Assembly: GCF_021730435.1 (NCBI RefSeq)
Contig: NZ_JABWGX010000002.1
Coordinates: forward strand, 186,001 to 250,000
Direction of reading: 5' to 3'
DNA from: Xanthobacter agilis
Lineage (GTDB): Bacteria; Pseudomonadota; Alphaproteobacteria; Rhizobiales; Xanthobacteraceae
Length of the DNA: 64,000 nt
Part shown: piece by piece, positions 29,811 to 40,127 of the stretch
How positions within the stretch are numbered: the stretch's first letter is position 1
How the letters are laid out: each line of letters begins with the position of its first letter
Made by a program: the position numbers and the translations under genes
The notes under the pieces: generated by a model
The model's input: only the letters and a program-made list of their open reading frames with translations
Told to the model about the DNA's origin: nothing
Databases searched by the model: none

Positions 29811-30071
29811 TCAGCGGATCACGAACGGGAGCAGGCCCAGGAAACGGGCGCGCTTGATGGCGGCGGCGAGCTCACGCTGCTTCTTGGCGGACACCGCCGT
29901 GATGCGCGAGGGCACGATCTTGCCGCGCTCGGAAATGTAGCGCTGAAGCAGCCGCACGTCCTTGTAATCGATCTTCGGCGCATTCGGGCCGGAGAAGGGG
30001 CAGGTCTTGCGACGACGGAAGAAGGGACGGCGCTGGCCGCCGCCGGCACCACCGGCCTGAGCGAAAGCCAT
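29811..30071 (-). CDS. rpsR: 30S ribosomal protein S18
   Basis: An 86-residue small-subunit protein that pairs with S6 on 16S rRNA. The core [20 protein letters not shown] followed by [31 protein letters not shown] is diagnostic. Its ATG shares one base with the rpsF stop (TGATG), so translation is coupled to its binding partner S6. The Gly-rich start is typical of alphaproteobacteria. Confidence 0.97.
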   Translation of the reverse strand: MAFAQAGGAGGGQRRPFFRRRKTCPFSGPNAPKIDYKDVRLLQRYISERGKIVPSRITAVSAKKQRELAAAIKRARFLGLLPFVIR

Positions 30072-30508
30072 CAGTTCTCCTCCTCGGTCTGGGTCTCTTC
30101 GGTCGGACGCGGACGACGCGGACGGTCCTCACGACCGCCGAAGCCACGCTCGCCCCGGTCACCACGCTCGCCGCGATCCTCGCGGTCGCGCTTCTGAAGC
30201 ATGGCGGAGGGACCCTCCTCATGCTCCTCGACGCGCAGGGTGAGGATGCGCAGAACGTCCTCATCAATGCGCTGCTGACGCTCCAGCTCCTGGATCGCCG
30301 CCGCCGGGGCGGTGATGTTGAGGAGCGTGAAATGCGCCTTGCGGTTCTTGTTGATGCGATAGGTCAGGGACTTCACGCCCCAATACTCGGTCTTTCCGAC
30401 CGAGCCGCCGTTCGCCTCGATGACACCCTTGAAGCGGGTGGTGAGTTCCTCGACCTGCTGCGCCGTCACATCCTGGCGCGCGAGGAACACGTGCTCGTAA
30501 AGCGGCAT
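30071..30508 (-). CDS. rpsF: 30S ribosomal protein S6
   Basis: A 145-residue small-subunit protein. The ferredoxin-like core [15 protein letters not shown] ... [19 protein letters not shown] is followed by an Arg/Glu/Asp-rich low-complexity tail of about 45 residues. The frame is open 141 bases upstream, but the family N-terminus defines the ATG. It is first gene of the ribosomal block. In many bacteria the S6-S18 complex binds its own leader mRNA as feedback. Confidence 0.95.
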   Translation of the reverse strand: MPLYEHVFLARQDVTAQQVEELTTRFKGVIEANGGSVGKTEYWGVKSLTYRINKNRKAHFTLLNITAPAAAIQELERQQRIDEDVLRILTLRVEEHEEGPSAMLQKRDREDRGERGDRGERGFGGREDRPRRPRPTEETQTEEEN

Positions 30509-30558
30509 GTGCTCTTTTCGCCTTTCGTTTCCTCCGTCCACCGGCGCCGAGCCCTTCT

Positions 30559-30576
30559 CGCCTTTTCCGAAAGGCG
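30559..30576 (-). promoter_or_regulatory. hairpin in the rpsF 5' leader
   Basis: A small stem-loop (CGCCTT, six-base loop, AAGGCG) about 50 bases upstream of the rpsF start. It could be part of an S6:S18-binding autoregulatory leader as described for rpsF in other bacteria. I cannot confirm the conserved CCG-loop elements, so this is tentative. Confidence 0.2.
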
Positions 30577-30746
30577 CGAAGTACGGAAGGCGGGGACACG
30601 GGACGACGGGCTCAGGCCCTGCCCTTCCACGCATGCTTGATGAATGCAAAGAAGGACCGTCCGTTCAGCCCCCGGCCGGGTGCGACGGAAGCGGCGCGTA
30701 TATCAGCTTTTGCCGGAAACGCAAGAGCGGACGCGATCCTGGCGCC

Positions 30747-31778
30747 TCACCCGCCCCGCCGCCGCCCCGCGAGCTGGGCCACCTGGAGCACCGTGCGTTC
30801 GCAGATGGCCGGCGCGAGCGCCGCGTTGCGGCGCGCGGCCAGCACCGCTTCATCCACCGCCAGCAGCGCCTTCAAGCACCGCGCCGGGTCGAAGCCGCGC
30901 AAGGCCCGTTCCAGCTTGGGCTTGCGCGAGAAGTGCACGGCTGGCCGCGCACTTTCGATCACCCGCTCGGGGCTCTGGCCCGCGGCCACATGCAGCGTCA
31001 TCTGGTGCAGGCCCAACAGCGCGCGCAGCAGGGCGCCCAGCACCGCATCCGGCCGGGTCGCCGCGCCGAACGCCTTCGACAGGGCCATGACCGCCTCCCC
31101 GGAAGCGCCCGACAGGGCGGCATCCACCACATCGTCGAGGGCGAGGGCCGACGCGTCGCCGACGATAAGGCGCACATCCTCCAGGCTCACCCGCCCCTGC
31201 CCCTGGGCATAAAGCGCGAGCTTGGCGATCTCGCCCCGCGAGGCCAGCCGGTCGCCGCCGATGAGCGACACCAGGAGCTCGCGGGCGTCACGCTCGATGC
31301 TGAGGCCTGCTTCCCCCATCATCGTGTCCACGAGACGCGCGAGATCGCGCTCGGTGTCCGCATAGCAGGCGACCGCCAGGGCGTTGGGAGAGGATTCGCA
31401 CAAGGCCCGCAGCGGTGCGCCCCGCTTCAGGTCGCCCGCCTCCACCACCACCAGCGTGCCCGACGGATGGTCCAGCACCGGTTGCAGCGCCGGCACGATG
31501 TTGCGGCTGCCGGCCCGCACCCACACCACCCGCTCGCCGCCGAACAGGCCGATGGTGGATGTTTCGTCGATCAGGCGCCGGGGGTCGGAGGCCAGATCAT
31601 CCCCCTCGAGCCGCACCAGGGCGAAGGGGTCGTGGGCATCGGGAATCGACCGGCGCACCAAGCCTTCGGCGCGCTCGCGCACCAGCCCCACGTCCGGGCC
31701 GAAGATGAGCACCACATGGCGCTTGGGATCACGCCGCGCGAGAGCCGCCTCGGCGTCGCCGGGGCGAACGGCCACCAT
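30747..31778 (-). CDS. holA: DNA polymerase III subunit delta
   Basis: A 343-residue clamp-loader subunit that opens the beta sliding clamp during replication. It has the N-terminal AAA+-like fold with HVVLIFGPDVGLVRERAEGL, a middle helical domain and a C-terminal collar domain. The start is three bases after the lptE stop, so the two are translationally linked. The order leuS-lptE-holA is conserved in alphaproteobacteria. Confidence 0.9.
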   Translation of the reverse strand: MVAVRPGDAEAALARRDPKRHVVLIFGPDVGLVRERAEGLVRRSIPDAHDPFALVRLEGDDLASDPRRLIDETSTIGLFGGERVVWVRAGSRNIVPALQPVLDHPSGTLVVVEAGDLKRGAPLRALCESSPNALAVACYADTERDLARLVDTMMGEAGLSIERDARELLVSLIGGDRLASRGEIAKLALYAQGQGRVSLEDVRLIVGDASALALDDVVDAALSGASGEAVMALSKAFGAATRPDAVLGALLRALLGLHQMTLHVAAGQSPERVIESARPAVHFSRKPKLERALRGFDPARCLKALLAVDEAVLAARRNAALAPAICERTVLQVAQLAGRRRGG

Positions 31779-31781
31779 GGC

Positions 31782-32411
31782 TCAGCTACCGGAAGCCTTG
31801 GTGGTCTCCGGCTTCGGCGGCTCCTTGCCGAGGCGGATGAAATAAGCCGCGAGCTGCGCCTTGATCTGTTCCGCCACCTCGCGCGAGGCGCGGGTCTCAG
31901 CGTCGTTCTTGGCGCTGTAATTGGCGAAGCGCTGGTCGCTCACGTCGATGGAGGCGGTGCCCACCGCGGTGCCGCCGCCCACCGGCTTCTTCTTGTCGTC
32001 GTCGGAGCGCACGATCCGCCAATTGGCGCTGACGCGGATGATCATGTTCTCCGGCAGGCCCGAGGAGGAGTTCACCAGGGCCGTGGAAGCGGTCGTGTCC
32101 ACCGCGATGTAGAGTTGCAGCGGCGCGCCCTTGGGGTTCCCGGCGCCGCCGGCGAGCAGATAGATCAGCTCGTTGCGCAGGTCGTTGCCGAGCCGCCCCT
32201 GGATCTGCATGACCTCCACGTCCGCCAGCTTCTCCTGAAGGCCGGGCCCGCCGACGGTGGCGTTGTCCGCATAGAGCGGCTGGAAGCAGCCGGCGAGCGC
32301 GCCGGACAGCAGGCCGACCACCGCAAGCCGCGCCAGAAGGCGCGCGCGGGGGCGGGTGGAAGCGCCGGGCGCCATCGCGGCTCCGGCCGAAGGAGTGTCA
32401 GGCAACGACAT
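31782..32411 (-). CDS. lptE: LPS-assembly lipoprotein LptE
   Basis: A 209-residue outer-membrane lipoprotein that plugs the LptD barrel and delivers lipopolysaccharide to the surface. A basic n-region, a hydrophobic stretch and the lipobox LAGC (about 39-42) are followed by FQPLYADN, the family signature after the lipidated cysteine. Its start overlaps the leuS end by 14 bases; a second in-frame ATG at 32375 would give a shorter, more standard signal peptide. Recognition rests on the FxPLY motif and gene order. Confidence 0.85.
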   Translation of the reverse strand: MSLPDTPSAGAAMAPGASTRPRARLLARLAVVGLLSGALAGCFQPLYADNATVGGPGLQEKLADVEVMQIQGRLGNDLRNELIYLLAGGAGNPKGAPLQLYIAVDTTASTALVNSSSGLPENMIIRVSANWRIVRSDDDKKKPVGGGTAVGTASIDVSDQRFANYSAKNDAETRASREVAEQIKAQLAAYFIRLGKEPPKPETTKASGS

Positions 32412-35058
32412 TCACGATCCTCTGCGGCACCACGATGATACGCTTCGGCGCGCGGCCGTCGAGAGCCCGCTGCACGCTTTCGAGAGCCAGCACCGCGGCT
32501 TCCACCTCGGCCGGGGTGGCGGCACGGGGCACCACGATGTCATCCCGCTTCTTGCCATTGATCTGAATCGGCAGGGTGACGGTGTCCTGCTTCAACAGGT
32601 CCGGTTCGGTGGCGGGCCACGGCGCCTCGGCCACGAGCCCGTCATGACCCAGCGCCGCCCAGCACTCCTCGGCCAGATGCGGCGTCATGGGGGCCACCAC
32701 GGGCACCAGCATGTCGGCCGCCTCGGTGAGGGCATAGGCCAGGTCCGCCGGCACGCCGTCCTTCATCGCACGGGCCGCCGCGACGGCGCTGCCGAAGGCA
32801 TTGGCGAATTCGTGCACATGGGCGACGCCCACGTTGAAGCGCAGGCGCTCGATGTCTTCCGCCACCGCGGCCACGAGGCCATGGGAGGCCCGGCGCAGGC
32901 CCAGCGCCACCGCGCCGAAGGTCTCGGGCTTGGCGGCGCCGGGGCCGGCGCCAAGCTCGATGGCCTCGCCCACCAGGCGCCATACCCGCTGCACGAAGCG
33001 CCACGCGCCCTCGATGCCGGCCTGGGTCCACTCGCTGTCGCGCTCGGGCGGGGTGTCGGAGAGCATGAACCAGCGGGCGCAATCCACGCCATAGGTGTCC
33101 GCCACCACTTCCGGCGCCACCACGTTGCGCTTCGACTTGGACATCTTCTCGGGCGGGGAAACCGTCACCGGCGTGCCGTCGGAGAGCTTTTCCGCCTTGC
33201 CGGGTCCCAGGAGCTTCACCTCCTCGGGGTACAGCCACTTGCCGTCCTGGTCCTTGTAGGTCTCATGGACGATCATGCCCTGGGTGAACAGGCCGGCGAA
33301 CGGCTCACTCACGTCCACCCGGCCGCAGGCCTTCAGGGCGCGGGTGAAGAAGCGGGAATAGAGCAGATGCAGGATCGCATGCTCGATGCCGCCGATATAT
33401 TGGTCCACCGGCAGCCAATGGGCGACCGCCGCCTTGTCCAGCGGCCTGTCCACGTTGTCGGAGGCATAGCGCAGGTAATACCAGGACGAATCCACGAAGG
33501 TGTCCATGGTGTCGGTCTCGCGCCGGGCCGGCTTGCCGCACTTGGGGCACGGCACATCGCGCCACGCCGTGGCGCGATCCAGCGGATTGCCCGGCTTGTC
33601 GAAGCTCACGTCGTCGGGTAGCCGCACCGGCAATTGCTCGCGCGGCACGCCCACCGGGCCGCACGCGTCGCAATGGATGATGGGGATCGGGCAGCCCCAA
33701 TAGCGCTGGCGGGAGATGCCCCAGTCGCGCAGGCGGAAGTTCACCTTGCGCACGCCCTGGGGCACGTCGCCCACGCGGAAGCGTTCGAGCTGGCGAGCCA
33801 CCGTTTCCTTGGCCTTGTCGATGGTCAGGCCGTCGAGGAAGCCGGAATTGAACAGCGTGCCCTCGCCGTCATAGGCGATCTCCTCGACCCGGAAGGCGCC
33901 GGGATCGGTGTCGGGCGGCAGCACCACCGGCACCACCGGCAGATGGTACTTGCGGGCGAAGTCAAGATCGCGCTGGTCGTGGGCCGGGCAGCCGAAGATG
34001 GCGCCGGTGCCGTAATCCATGAGCACGAAGTTCGCCACATAGACCGGCACGGTGCGGCTGGAATCAAGCGGATGCACCACCTTGAGGCCGGTGTCGAAAC
34101 CCTTCTTCTCCTGGGTCTCGATGGCCTCGGCGGAGGTGCCGCCGCGCTTGCACTCGGCCACGAAGGCGGAGAGCGCGGGGCTCTTGGCGGCCAGCGCCTG
34201 GGTCAGGGGATGGTCGGGCGAGAGCGCCACGAACGCGGCGCCGAACAGGGTATCGGGCCGGGTGGTGTAGACCTTCACCGCCTTCTGCGCTTCAGGCCCA
34301 AATCCCTTGGCGAACTCGAACAGGACTTCAAGCCCCTCCGAGCGGCCGATCCAGTTGCGCTGCATCAGGCGCACCTTCTCGGGCCAGCGGTCGAGGGTAT
34401 CGATGGCGTCCAGCAGTTCCTGTGCGAAATCGGTGATGCGCAGGAACCATTGGGACAGCTTGCGCCGCTCCACGATGGCGCCCGAGCGCCAGCCGCGCCC
34501 GTCGATCACCTGCTCGTTGGCGAGCACGGTGTGATCCACCGGATCCCAATTGACTTCGCTCTCCTTGCGGTAGGCAAGGCCGTTGTCCAGGAAATCGAGG
34601 AAGATGCGCTGCTGCTCGACATAATAGCTCGGATCGCAGGTGGCGATCTCGCGGCTCCAGTCGAGGGAGAGGCCGAGCAACTGGAGCTGCTCGCGCATGG
34701 CGGCGATGTTGTCGTAGGTCCAGCTCTTGGGGTGGATGCCGCGCTCGATGGCGGCATTCTCCGCCGGCAGGCCGAACGCATCCCAACCCATGGGATGCAG
34801 CACGTTGAAGCCCTGCATGCGCTTGTAGCGGGCCAGTACGTCGCCCATGACATAGTTGCGGCCGTGGCCGATGTGGATGCGCCCCGACGGATAGGGGAAC
34901 ATCTCCATCACATAGAATTTGGGCCGCGGGTCATCGTTGCGGGTGCGGAAAATGCCGCGCTCGGCCCAGGTCTTCTGCCACCGGGGCTCGGCCTCACGGG
35001 CGTTGTAGCGGTCGGAGCCGCGCTCCGGAGTGCGATCTTGGGTCATCGTGCCGTTCAT
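32398..35058 (-). CDS. leuS: leucyl-tRNA synthetase
   Basis: An 886-residue class I synthetase charging tRNA-Leu. The nucleotide-binding HIGH is at 62-65 within [19 protein letters not shown], and KMSKS lies at about residue 638. The CP1 editing domain between them includes the conserved threonine-rich segment before DTLFGA. Zinc-finger-like Cys pairs (CDACG and CPKCG) are present. Length is normal. First gene of the leuS-lptE-holA operon. Confidence 0.96.
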   Translation of the reverse strand: MNGTMTQDRTPERGSDRYNAREAEPRWQKTWAERGIFRTRNDDPRPKFYVMEMFPYPSGRIHIGHGRNYVMGDVLARYKRMQGFNVLHPMGWDAFGLPAENAAIERGIHPKSWTYDNIAAMREQLQLLGLSLDWSREIATCDPSYYVEQQRIFLDFLDNGLAYRKESEVNWDPVDHTVLANEQVIDGRGWRSGAIVERRKLSQWFLRITDFAQELLDAIDTLDRWPEKVRLMQRNWIGRSEGLEVLFEFAKGFGPEAQKAVKVYTTRPDTLFGAAFVALSPDHPLTQALAAKSPALSAFVAECKRGGTSAEAIETQEKKGFDTGLKVVHPLDSSRTVPVYVANFVLMDYGTGAIFGCPAHDQRDLDFARKYHLPVVPVVLPPDTDPGAFRVEEIAYDGEGTLFNSGFLDGLTIDKAKETVARQLERFRVGDVPQGVRKVNFRLRDWGISRQRYWGCPIPIIHCDACGPVGVPREQLPVRLPDDVSFDKPGNPLDRATAWRDVPCPKCGKPARRETDTMDTFVDSSWYYLRYASDNVDRPLDKAAVAHWLPVDQYIGGIEHAILHLLYSRFFTRALKACGRVDVSEPFAGLFTQGMIVHETYKDQDGKWLYPEEVKLLGPGKAEKLSDGTPVTVSPPEKMSKSKRNVVAPEVVADTYGVDCARWFMLSDTPPERDSEWTQAGIEGAWRFVQRVWRLVGEAIELGAGPGAAKPETFGAVALGLRRASHGLVAAVAEDIERLRFNVGVAHVHEFANAFGSAVAAARAMKDGVPADLAYALTEAADMLVPVVAPMTPHLAEECWAALGHDGLVAEAPWPATEPDLLKQDTVTLPIQINGKKRDDIVVPRAATPAEVEAAVLALESVQRALDGRAPKRIIVVPQRIVNVVA

Positions 35059-35322
35059 GCCAACGGCTCCGGTCGGTGACCGGCGCCGGGAGGGTTTCGC
35101 TCAGGTGCCGCGCGGGCACAACCAATGGTCCATGAGCCAAGCCCATGCATCATCGGCAACTGGGATCTCGAAAGCCGCGGGACTAGGACAGAAACCGGCG
35201 CGCCGGTCAACCACCGCATCGCATAGCGGCCCGCACGCCGCCGCCGGTGGCGCCCGCCGGACCGGTTTGACTTGCCTCAACCGCCGCGTTCGTCCATCAA
35301 GCAAAGGCCTAGGAAAAAGGGG

Positions 35323-36783
35323 ATGGCGATGGGATTTGTGCCCCGTGGAACGCGGCCGCAGCTTGCAACTGCGACCCTTGCGACCCTCGCAATCCTCGCG
35401 ACATCGAGCGCCGCCGTCGCAGCCGATGGCGCCGCGTCGCTGAACGGGGCCCAGGTCTCACCGCTGTGGGCGGTTCCATTCGCGGGCATGCTGCTCTCCA
35501 TCGCCCTGTTCCCGCTGCTGGCCGGGCATTTCTGGCATCACCACTATGGCAAGGTGGCGCTGTTCTGGGCGGCCGCCTTCGCCGTGCCGTTCGCCGCCGT
35601 GTACGGCCCGGCATTGACCGCCCATGAAGTGGTGCACACCGCGCTGCTGGAATACATCCCCTTCATCATCCTTCTGTATGCGCTGTTCACGGTGTCGGGC
35701 GGCATCCTCATCACCGGCAATCTGCACGGCAGCCCGGCGGTGAACACCGCCATTCTCGCCTTCGGCACGCTGATCGCGAGCCTCATCGGCACCACCGGCG
35801 CCTCCATGGTGCTCATCCGCCCGCTGCTGCGCGCCAACGACAATCGCCGCTACAATGTGCACACGATAGTGTTCTTCATCTTCCTGGTGTCGAACATCGG
35901 CGGCTCGCTCACCCCGCTCGGCGATCCGCCCCTGTTCCTGGGCTTCCTGAAGGGGGTCAACTTCTTCTGGACCGCCACCCACCTGCTGCACGACACGGCG
36001 GTGGTCGCGGTGCTGCTGCTGGGCGCCTTCTACCTGCTCGACCGCTATTTCTACGCCAAGGAGGGCGGACGGAAGCTGAAGGTGGACCCCACCCCCGACA
36101 CCGAAAGCCTCGGCCTGCGCGGCGCGCAGAACATCCCGCTGCTCGGCGGCGTGATCGGCGCCATCCTTCTGTCCGCCTTATGGAAGCCCGGCATCACCTT
36201 CGACGTCTATGGCACCCATGTGGAGCTGCAATGGATGGTGCGCGACGTGCTGCTCGTGCTCGTCGCCCTCATTTCCCTGTCCATCACCCCGAAGATCATC
36301 CGCGAGCGCAACGGCTTCGACTGGGAACCCATCCTGGAGGTGGCGAAGCTGTTCGCCGCCATCTTCCTCACCATCATCCCGGTGATCGCCATCCTCAAGG
36401 CCGGCCTCGACGGCGCCTTTGCGCCGCTGGTACAGCTGGTGACGGACCCCAACGGCCAGCCGGTGAACGTCTGGTATTTCTGGCTCACCGGCGCGCTCTC
36501 CGCCTTCCTGGACAACGCCCCCACCTATCTGGTGTTCTTCAACCTCGCCGGCGGCAATCCGCACCAGCTCATGGGGCCGCTGGCGGTGACGCTGGAAGCC
36601 ATCTCGGCCGGCGCCGTGTTCATGGGCGCCATGACCTATATCGGCAACGCGCCCAACTTCATGGTGCTCTCCATCGCCCGCCATCGGGGGGTGAAGATGC
36701 CGAGCTTCTTCGGCTACATGGGCTGGTCGCTCACCTTCCTGCTGCCCTGCTTCGCGCTGCTCACGGTGCTGTATTTCCTGTGA
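35323..36783 (+). CDS. sodium:proton antiporter-like membrane protein (NhaD/ArsB superfamily)
   Basis: A 486-residue inner-membrane ion transporter. A cleavable-looking N-terminal segment ends SSAAVAADGA, and about 12 membrane helices follow. The paired conserved motifs SNIGGSLTPLGDPPLFLGFL and LDNAPTYLVFFNLAGG are those of the ion transporter superfamily that includes NhaD antiporters and citrate carriers. It probably exchanges Na+ for H+, but the substrate is inferred from family only. AGGAAAAAGGGG precedes the ATG. It is divergent from leuS. Confidence 0.85.
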   Translation: MAMGFVPRGTRPQLATATLATLAILATSSAAVAADGAASLNGAQVSPLWAVPFAGMLLSIALFPLLAGHFWHHHYGKVALFWAAAFAVPFAAVYGPALTAHEVVHTALLEYIPFIILLYALFTVSGGILITGNLHGSPAVNTAILAFGTLIASLIGTTGASMVLIRPLLRANDNRRYNVHTIVFFIFLVSNIGGSLTPLGDPPLFLGFLKGVNFFWTATHLLHDTAVVAVLLLGAFYLLDRYFYAKEGGRKLKVDPTPDTESLGLRGAQNIPLLGGVIGAILLSALWKPGITFDVYGTHVELQWMVRDVLLVLVALISLSITPKIIRERNGFDWEPILEVAKLFAAIFLTIIPVIAILKAGLDGAFAPLVQLVTDPNGQPVNVWYFWLTGALSAFLDNAPTYLVFFNLAGGNPHQLMGPLAVTLEAISAGAVFMGAMTYIGNAPNFMVLSIARHRGVKMPSFFGYMGWSLTFLLPCFALLTVLYFL

Positions 36784-36905
36784 GGCACCGCCCGCCGCGA
36801 CCACGCCATCTGCCCGGCGCGACCGGGACGGGAGCCAGGCACATCGGACCCGGGTGATTCGCGCCGGCGCTTGCCTCTGCCGAGACGCGGTGCCGGCCTT
36901 CGGTC

Positions 36906-38177
36906 TCACTCCCCGGCGAGACGCAGCGGCAAGCTCTGGCGCGCTTCCACCCGGCGCAGGCGCGCCTCCTCCTCCTCGATATAGCCGCGGGTGAGCGGCA
37001 CCGCTTCCTGCTTGCGGGCGATCTGGATGTGGAACACGTTCAGGCCCTGGTGGCGAAAGCCCATCTCGCTGCCGGCGAGATAAAATTCCCACATGCGGCA
37101 GAAGCGCTCGTCGGTCAGGCGCACCGCCTCGTCCCAGCGGGCGCGGAAGCGCTCGCGCCACGCCTTCAGCGTTTCCGCATAATGCAGGCGCAGCAGCTCA
37201 ATGTCGGTGACCACGAGCCCGGCCCGCTCGATATGCGGCAGCACCTCGGACAAAGCGGGAATATAGCCGCCGGGGAAGATGTACTTGGCAATGAAGGGGT
37301 TGGTGACGCCGGGCGGGTCCGAACGGCCGATGGCGTGCAACACCATCACCCCGTCCTCCTTCAGCAAGGCGCGGACCTTGCGGAAGAACTCGCCATAATG
37401 ATCGACCCCCACATGCTCGAACATGCCCACCGACACGATGCGGTCGAAGGTCTCGGGAATGTCGCGGTAATCCTGCAGGCGGAACGCCACCCGGTCGGCA
37501 AGCCCGCCGTCCTCGGCCCGCTGGCGGGCGAGCGCCAGCTGCTCCTTGGACAAGGTGACGCCCGTTACCTTGGCTTTCGCCATCTGCGCGAGATAAAGGC
37601 CGAGCCCGCCCCAGCCGGCACCGATGTCGAGCACCGCGAGATCTTCGCGCTCCAGCATCAGCTTGGCGGCGATGTGGCGCTTCTTGGCAAGCTGGGCATC
37701 GTCCAGGCTCTGGCCCGGATGCTCAAAATAGGCACAGGAATATTGCCGGTCGGCGTCGAGGAAGAGGGAATAAAGCCGGCCGTCGATGTCGTAATGGTGC
37801 GCGACATTGCGCTGGGAACGGCCGCGCGGATTGAACTGGTCGATCCGCCGCAGCAGCTTCCGCCCCCAGAAGAGAAGCTTGGCGGAGACCGTGGTGGTGG
37901 ACGTGCAGGCCGCCGGCTGCGCCATGAGCAAGGCGAGCAGGTCTGTGACCGACCCCTCCTCCATCACCAGCGTGCCGTCCATGTAAGCTTGGCCGAGCTT
38001 GAGCTCCGGGTCGAGCAGAATGCCCCGCTCGGCCGCCGGCGTCGTGAAACGCACCGCCAGCGGGGGCTGATCGGGCCGCGGCTGGCCGATGGTCACCCTC
38101 CGGCCCGAGGCCATGATGACCTCCAGACCGCCAATCACAACCACGCGACGTAAAACACTTTCAAGCAACCGTGCCAT
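36906..38177 (-). CDS. cyclopropane-fatty-acyl-phospholipid synthase family methyltransferase
   Basis: A 423-residue SAM-dependent enzyme that methylenates unsaturated acyl chains of membrane phospholipids. It has an N-terminal lipid-binding domain, then the SAM motif VLDIGAGWGGLGLYLAQ and the conserved VGMFEHVG, and near the end CRMWEFYLAGSE. Length fits CFA synthases. Alphaproteobacteria often carry several paralogues, some making other methylated lipids, so exact chemistry is open. The gene is convergent with the antiporter. Confidence 0.87.
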   Translation of the reverse strand: MARLLESVLRRVVVIGGLEVIMASGRRVTIGQPRPDQPPLAVRFTTPAAERGILLDPELKLGQAYMDGTLVMEEGSVTDLLALLMAQPAACTSTTTVSAKLLFWGRKLLRRIDQFNPRGRSQRNVAHHYDIDGRLYSLFLDADRQYSCAYFEHPGQSLDDAQLAKKRHIAAKLMLEREDLAVLDIGAGWGGLGLYLAQMAKAKVTGVTLSKEQLALARQRAEDGGLADRVAFRLQDYRDIPETFDRIVSVGMFEHVGVDHYGEFFRKVRALLKEDGVMVLHAIGRSDPPGVTNPFIAKYIFPGGYIPALSEVLPHIERAGLVVTDIELLRLHYAETLKAWRERFRARWDEAVRLTDERFCRMWEFYLAGSEMGFRHQGLNVFHIQIARKQEAVPLTRGYIEEEEARLRRVEARQSLPLRLAGE

Positions 38178-38655
38178 CGGCCGCCTCCGCGCTCATCGTC
38201 CGAGATCCGTACCCAGGCCGTTCTCCCGCTCCCGGCTACAGCCGCGGCCCGGAAGCCCGACCTGGAGTGCCGGCTTCCGGTCGCGTCGCGCACCCGCCGC
38301 GCGGGCGCTGCCGCCATTCTTGTTTCATGCCAAAAGAACCGGCAAATGCACATCTACCGGATGGGATACCCCAACGGCATGGCGGTCATTCTTACGACCG
38401 GAAGAGCGTAGCCGGTGGAATGAAACCATCAAGATTTCCGAAGGGCAAGTTTCACGCCGGCCCCGGCGCATATTTTTTCGCCCAAACCGCCAATCGCCCA
38501 AGAGCAGGGCAAAGGAGAGGCAGCCCGGTCCCGCAAGCCGGTTCCATGATACGCCCACGGCGCGCGCGCCGGCGGCCCAAAGGTGCACATTGCCTTTACT
38601 CCGCCGCGACAGCCCCTTAAGCGGAGGCCACCTTCGGCAAGGAACTGCCCCCCTG
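38178..38655. other. divergent intergenic region
   Basis: About 480 bases between the CFA synthase and DedA-like genes. It presumably carries both promoters. No open frame with credible composition or ribosome site, no RNA gene and no clear repeat were found. Confidence 0.5.
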
Positions 38656-39237
38656 ATGCTCCGCAAAATGTATGATTGGGTGATCGCCTATTCGGCGAAG
38701 CCCTCCGCCCCCTGGGCTCTTGCCTTCGTTTCGTTCGCCGAAAGCTCGATCTTCCCCATCCCGCCCGATGTGCTGCTGGTGCCCATGAGCCTGGCGCGGC
38801 CGGATCGGGCATGGCGCTACGCGCTGATTGCCACCATCGCCTCGGTGCTGGGCGGGCTCCTGGGATACGCGATCGGCGCCCTGCTCTATGAAAGCGTCGG
38901 CAAGTTCCTGATCAACCTCTACGGCTACGGTAACAAGGTGGACGCCTTCCGTGCCGCCTACGCCCATTATGGCCATTGGGTGATTCTGTTAAAGGGACTG
39001 ACGCCCATCCCCTACAAGCTGGTGACGATCACGTCCGGCTTCGCCGAATACAATCTCGGCTGGTTCATCGTGCTGTCGATCATCACCCGCGGCGCCCGCT
39101 TCTACATCCTGGCGGCGCTGCTGCATTATTTCGGACCGGCGGCGCGGGAGTTCATCGAGAAGCGGCTCGGCCTCGTCACCCTCGGCCTGCTGGCGGTCGT
39201 GGTGCTCGGCCTCGTGGCCGCCGCCTACCTGATCTGA
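38656..39237 (+). CDS. DedA/YqaA family membrane protein
   Basis: A 193-residue integral membrane protein of the DedA superfamily (YqaA branch, SNARE-associated fold). Four to five helices are present with the motif ESSIFPIPPDVLLVPMSL near the start and KGLTPIPYKLVTITSGFAEY in the middle, the re-entrant region of these proteins. Family members take part in lipid-carrier flipping and envelope homeostasis. The ATG opens the family N-terminus MLRKMYDWVIAYSAKP; upstream reading is unsupported. Confidence 0.87.
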   Translation: MLRKMYDWVIAYSAKPSAPWALAFVSFAESSIFPIPPDVLLVPMSLARPDRAWRYALIATIASVLGGLLGYAIGALLYESVGKFLINLYGYGNKVDAFRAAYAHYGHWVILLKGLTPIPYKLVTITSGFAEYNLGWFIVLSIITRGARFYILAALLHYFGPAAREFIEKRLGLVTLGLLAVVVLGLVAAAYLI

Positions 39238-39254
39238 GCCCTCGGGGGCGCCCG

Positions 39255-40127
39255 TCAGTCGGTGCCCGAGGGACTGGAAAGAACGGACGCCGAGCCCGCC
39301 GAGCTTCCGCCGGGCGTCGCGCTGCCGGCGGTGGTCGCGCCGCCGGAGCTCGTCGGGGCGGCGACCGGCTGGACCGGAGCAGCCGTGGCGTCTGAGGCAC
39401 CGGTCTGCGCCACGGCGGACGGCGCCGCCGGACTCTGCGTGCCGCTGGTGGACAAGGGCTGCGCGACGCCCGCCGGCGTCGATGACACCGCGGGGAGCGC
39501 CCCAGCGGGCGCCCCAGGAGACACGCCCGAAGGCACGACACCGGCGGCCGCCGGGGCGGAAGCGGGCGGCGGCACGGGCGCGGACACCGCCACATCGGCT
39601 TCCACCGGCCGGGCCGGTGGCAAGGGCGCGCGCGGCACCACGGGCCGAGGCGGCGCCGCGGTCACCGGTGCCGGCGGCACCAGCGGCGGACGCCCGGCGC
39701 CGGGCGGGAGAGCCACCAGGGGCCGGGCGCCCAGCACCTCCCCGGAATAGGCGTCGATATGCAGGTTCACCGGCCCCTCGTCATCCACGGCGGTGAGCGA
39801 ATAGACGCGCCCGCTCAATTCGGGGCGGGAGATCTGCCAATAGCCCATGGACTGCAGGCGGCGACGCACTTCCGCCGGGGGCAGCATCACATAATGCAGA
39901 GGCCCCCGCGGCCGCGGCACATAGACCGGCGGACGCAGGGCCGCGGGCGGCCGCTCATAGATCAGATCCTGGGCGGCGGCCGGCGCCACCGGGCTCGCGA
40001 TCGCAATCACGGCCATGCCGCAGGCCCCGAACACCGATGCCCGCACCCGCGTCAAAAAATTCCGGTTGAAAGTGCGGGGGGCGCCGAACGAACCGCGGGC
40101 ACCCCCAAGGGAGGCGGAAAGACACAT
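39255..40127 (-). CDS. exported Pro/Ala-rich protein with PepSY-like segment
   Basis: A 290-residue protein. A long basic leader and hydrophobic segment end SPVAPAAAQ (about residue 53). A small folded part (about 75-135) follows, with VRRRLQSMGYWQIS and NLHIDAYSGEVLGARP, a PepSY-like alpha/beta unit. The remaining 150 residues are disordered Pro/Ala/Ser/Thr-rich sequence. It is probably periplasmic. No ribosome site stands out, and an internal ATG just before the hydrophobic core could be the true start. Function is unknown. Its stop lies 17 bases from the convergent DedA gene. Confidence 0.65.
   Translation of the reverse strand: MCLSASLGGARGSFGAPRTFNRNFLTRVRASVFGACGMAVIAIASPVAPAAAQDLIYERPPAALRPPVYVPRPRGPLHYVMLPPAEVRRRLQSMGYWQISRPELSGRVYSLTAVDDEGPVNLHIDAYSGEVLGARPLVALPPGAGRPPLVPPAPVTAAPPRPVVPRAPLPPARPVEADVAVSAPVPPPASAPAAAGVVPSGVSPGAPAGALPAVSSTPAGVAQPLSTSGTQSPAAPSAVAQTGASDATAAPVQPVAAPTSSGGATTAGSATPGGSSAGSASVLSSPSGTD

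Noticed and set aside
38347..38412. Short plus-strand frame (about 21 codons) in the gap before the DedA gene
   Set aside because: Too short, no ribosome site and no independent support.
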